DNA of 35,125 nt from a bacterium (GTDB lineage Bacteria; Bacillota; Clostridia; Oscillospirales; Acutalibacteraceae). Location of the stretch: contig JAHKVW010000020.1 in NCBI GenBank assembly GCA_020624805.1, positions 1-35,125 on the forward strand, written 5' to 3'. Below are positions 33,355-35,125 of the stretch, one piece after another. Every line of letters begins with the position of its first letter. Within the stretch, counting starts at the first letter, position 1. The notes under the pieces were generated by a model. That model was not told where the DNA came from. It made no database searches and worked only from the letters and a program-made list of their open reading frames with translations. Both the position numbers and the translations under genes were made by a program.

Positions 33355-34761
33355 ATAGCGACCACACGGCTTATGCCGCTCCATATCGGCAAAGGACAAA
33401 CGACATCGACCGCGATTGCAAAGATTATTGATTACGCTCAAAATCCTGAAAAGACGGATAACGGCAGACTGATCACCGGATATGAGTGCGACACAGTGAC
33501 CGCCGACGTTGAGTTTACGTTGTCTAAGCAGCAATATCTCCGGCAAACCGGCAGGCGGCGCGGCAGAGACGATGTGATCGGCTATCATCTTCGTCAGGCG
33601 TTCTTGCCAGGAGAGATTACGCCGGAAGAAGCAAATCAAGTCGGTTACGAGCTTGCCATGAAGCTGACAAAGGGTAACAACGCCTTTGTCGTTTGCACCC
33701 ACATCGACAAGCACCATGTTCACAATCATATCATCATCAATTCGGTCGATCTCGATTGCAAGCGAAAGTTTCGCAACTTCTGGAACTCAGCTTGGGCGAT
33801 CCGCAGGATCAACGATAAGCTCTGTCTGGAGCACGGTCTATCGGTTGTAAATGATCCTTTGGTGAGCAAAGGAGATTACAGCGATTGGCTCGGCAGCGAG
33901 AAGAAGCTATCCTATCAGGAGCAGCTTCGCCGTATCATCGACACCGTACTTGATGAAAAGCCGAGGGACTTTGAGGACTTTCTAAAACAGCTCTCGACCT
34001 ATGGCGTTACCGTCAACACCAAAAGAAAGAATCTGCGGTTAAAAGCACCCGGTCAAACAAAGTTTACCCGGTGTAATTCACTCAAAGGCGACTACACCGA
34101 GCAGGCAATCCGCGAACGTATCGAAGGCGTCCGTGTTGTTGATTCAAAGCAAAAAGTGAAAAGGCCGACCGTACCGAAGGTTGGTCTCTTGATTGATATT
34201 GACGCTGCGATCCGCGCCGGCAAGGGTCCGGGATATGAACGCTGGGCGAAGGTCTTTAATCTCAAACAACTCTCTCAGGCTGTTCTCTATTTGAAAGAAC
34301 ACGGCGATATGAGCTATGAGGATCTGAAAGAAAAAACAGCCGTAGCGGTCACGAGGTTCAATAATTTATCCGCGGAGATAAAGGATCTTGAATCGCAGAT
34401 GTCCGATAACGCAGAGCTGCAAAAACAGATCGTCAACTACGCCAAAACGCGAGCGGTCTATGCTGAATACCGCAAGTCCGGTTACAGTAAAAAGTTTCGT
34501 GCAGAGCATGAAACGGAGATACTGTTACACCAAGCGGCAAAGAATTATTTTGATAGTCTCGGCGACAAAAAGCTGCCTCACGTCAGAGCGCTTCGAGAGC
34601 AGTATCAAGTCCTTCTCGCTCAAAAGCGCAAGGCGTATTCTGCATATAAGCAGGCTCGTGAGGAAATGAAAGAGCTGTATAATGTGAAATCCAACGTGGA
34701 ACACCTCTTGAATATTTCCGAACATGATACCGAGCGAGAGCGAGAAAAAACACGGCGGTAG
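33355..34761 (+). CDS. MobP-type relaxase, ATA start
   Basis: 468 residues if begun at ATA 33355. SD AAGGGGG ends 8 bases earlier, and the ATA-started N-terminus reads MATTRLMPLHIGKG, the usual start of this relaxase family; ATG 33373 would remove the first six residues. The relaxase domain is in residues ~1-240, with metal-binding His in HIDKHHVHNH (H116, H120/121, H123, H125). The catalytic Tyr is probably in the N-terminal region (IDYAQNPEK or QQYLRQTG). The C-terminal half is coiled coil. It nicks oriT and leads the strand into the recipient. It ends EREREKTRR, basic but without the S-x4-L motif. Confidence 0.9.
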   Translation: MATTRLMPLHIGKGQTTSTAIAKIIDYAQNPEKTDNGRLITGYECDTVTADVEFTLSKQQYLRQTGRRRGRDDVIGYHLRQAFLPGEITPEEANQVGYELAMKLTKGNNAFVVCTHIDKHHVHNHIIINSVDLDCKRKFRNFWNSAWAIRRINDKLCLEHGLSVVNDPLVSKGDYSDWLGSEKKLSYQEQLRRIIDTVLDEKPRDFEDFLKQLSTYGVTVNTKRKNLRLKAPGQTKFTRCNSLKGDYTEQAIRERIEGVRVVDSKQKVKRPTVPKVGLLIDIDAAIRAGKGPGYERWAKVFNLKQLSQAVLYLKEHGDMSYEDLKEKTAVAVTRFNNLSAEIKDLESQMSDNAELQKQIVNYAKTRAVYAEYRKSGYSKKFRAEHETEILLHQAAKNYFDSLGDKKLPHVRALREQYQVLLAQKRKAYSAYKQAREEMKELYNVKSNVEHLLNISEHDTEREREKTRR

Positions 34762-34780
34762 AACAATCTGCCGTCGTGTT
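34749..34780 (-). terminator. Minus-strand terminator overlapping the relaxase stop
   Basis: A 14-bp stem (arms AACACGGCGGTAGA and TCTGCCGTCGTGTT, two G-T wobbles, 4-base loop). Read on the minus strand it is followed by TTTTTT; read on the plus strand no T-run follows. It would protect the element operon from leftward transcription entering from beyond the right edge. Confidence 0.6.
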
Positions 34781-34910
34781 ATCTCAGCGTTCTTTGAACG
34801 CGCAGCCCCTCAACAAAGTTGAGGATCTCAGGGGTTTGGGGAAAGTTCACCAACAAGCGTTTTGAGCAAGTATGCGCATACTTGCATTGCTTGCGAGTTG
34901 CTGCTATCAA
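34781..34910. other. Structured non-coding region, oriT or element-end candidate
   Basis: Seen: hairpin CCTCAAC-AAA-GTTGAGG (34808-34824) nested inside CCCCT (34806-34810) / AGGGG (34830-34834), a GGGGTTTGGGG run (34831-34841), and a perfect 20-bp palindrome GCAAGTATGCGCATACTTGC (34866-34885) followed by GCTTGC. Dense inverted repeats beside a relaxase gene are typical of oriT; no nic site can be assigned. Confidence 0.4.
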
Positions 34911-35125
34911 TTGAAATTTACAATTTAGTATATGATTCTTTGTATGAATATACCAAATCGACTAATCTGCTTTCTATAGTTTTTTCTATAGAAAAGAACT
35001 CCTTTTTTTAGTAGAATATAATTAATACATAAATAATGGTTATGCGGGGATATAAATGGTTATTTGTGTAAAAATCTTTTTTTAATAAACTTGAATAATA
35101 AAAATGTATTTCAGAAATAAGTAAA
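34911..35125. other. AT-rich right flank without genes
   Basis: 215 bases, strongly AT-rich after the structured region. It holds a perfect 9-bp hairpin (TTTCTATAG 34971-34979, CTATAGAAA 34986-34994, six-T loop). No ORF with convincing signals. The sharp composition change may mark host DNA, another cargo segment or the edge of the backbone. Confidence 0.45.

Noticed and set aside
34918..34989. 23-codon minus-strand ORF starting ATA after an AAAGGAG
   Set aside because: Tempting because of the ATA start of the relaxase, but a short AT-rich frame with a chance SD is expected at random and there is no independent support.
1..35125. CRISPR arrays, tRNA or rRNA genes
   Set aside because: No regularly spaced repeat array beyond the three 31-bp copies (irregular spacing, no spacers of constant size) and no tRNA- or rRNA-like sequence noticed.
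1..35125. Integrase, serine recombinase or transposase
   Set aside because: No protein with such motifs was found on either strand; insertion functions must be outside the window.

Overview
The window reads as the conjugation and replication half of an integrative and conjugative element (ICE) from a Gram-positive gut-type Clostridia (Bacillota, probably an Oscillospirales/Ruminococcaceae-like host). The basis is gene content: VirD4, Maff2, VirB6, PrgI, VirB4, CD1108, DUF4315, DUF4366, topoisomerase III, MobC and relaxase proteins of the CD11xx/Tn1549-like class, a DUF6017 replication-type HTH protein and many LPD/DUF38xx accessory proteins. Nearly every gene is on the + strand in tightly overlapping operons. 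No integrase or recombinase is visible, so at least one end of the element lies outside the window.

Layout. 1-3875: an AT-rich cargo island of three co-directional genes (the end of a metallophosphoesterase, a kinase-like protein with zinc ribbons, and a TerY-like vWA protein), unlike the rest in composition. 3876-4374: a gene-poor junction with apparent gene remnants, a promoter and a terminator hairpin. 4375-12224: replication and accessory operon (DUF6017, DUF3991/Toprim, small HTH, LPD5/LPD1 polyvalent protein, three tandem paralogues, DUF3846, one unknown). 12239-14547: PcfB and the VirD4 coupling protein. 14548-14911: a non-coding control region with a 7-codon ORF inside a hairpin, a terminator and three 31-bp repeats with 11-bp internal phasing. 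14912-24154: mating-pore genes (Maff2, VirB6, PrgI, VirB4, M23+NlpC/P60 hydrolase, DUF4315, DUF4366), interrupted by SpoVG, an MT-A70 methyltransferase and a DUF3848-like gene. 24249-26667: a nucleotide-metabolism group (Nmad1/DUF1599-like, ThyX, dUTPase) plus LPD28. 26887-31611: topoisomerase III and four accessory proteins. 31608-34761: MobC, CD1845, an XRE regulator, DUF3849 and the MobP-type relaxase. 34762-35125: non-coding, with palindromes that could be oriT or an element end.

How it works together: the relaxase with MobC nicks DNA at an oriT, the PcfB/VirD4 pair recruits it, the VirB4/VirB6/PrgI/Maff2 pore exports it through a wall opened by the two-domain hydrolase, and the DUF6017, Toprim and TopoIII proteins probably support replication of the excised form. 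The most striking observation is a shared C-terminal tail of about 26-34 residues, starting with an S-[VIL]-x3-[LI] motif and continuing basic to the stop. It is carried by fourteen otherwise unrelated soluble proteins and is absent from the pore proteins and housekeeping-type enzymes. I infer it may be a translocation or docking tag that sends these 'polyvalent' proteins into the recipient with the DNA. A second feature is the use of very rare start codons (ATA, ATC or ATT, CTG) for key genes.
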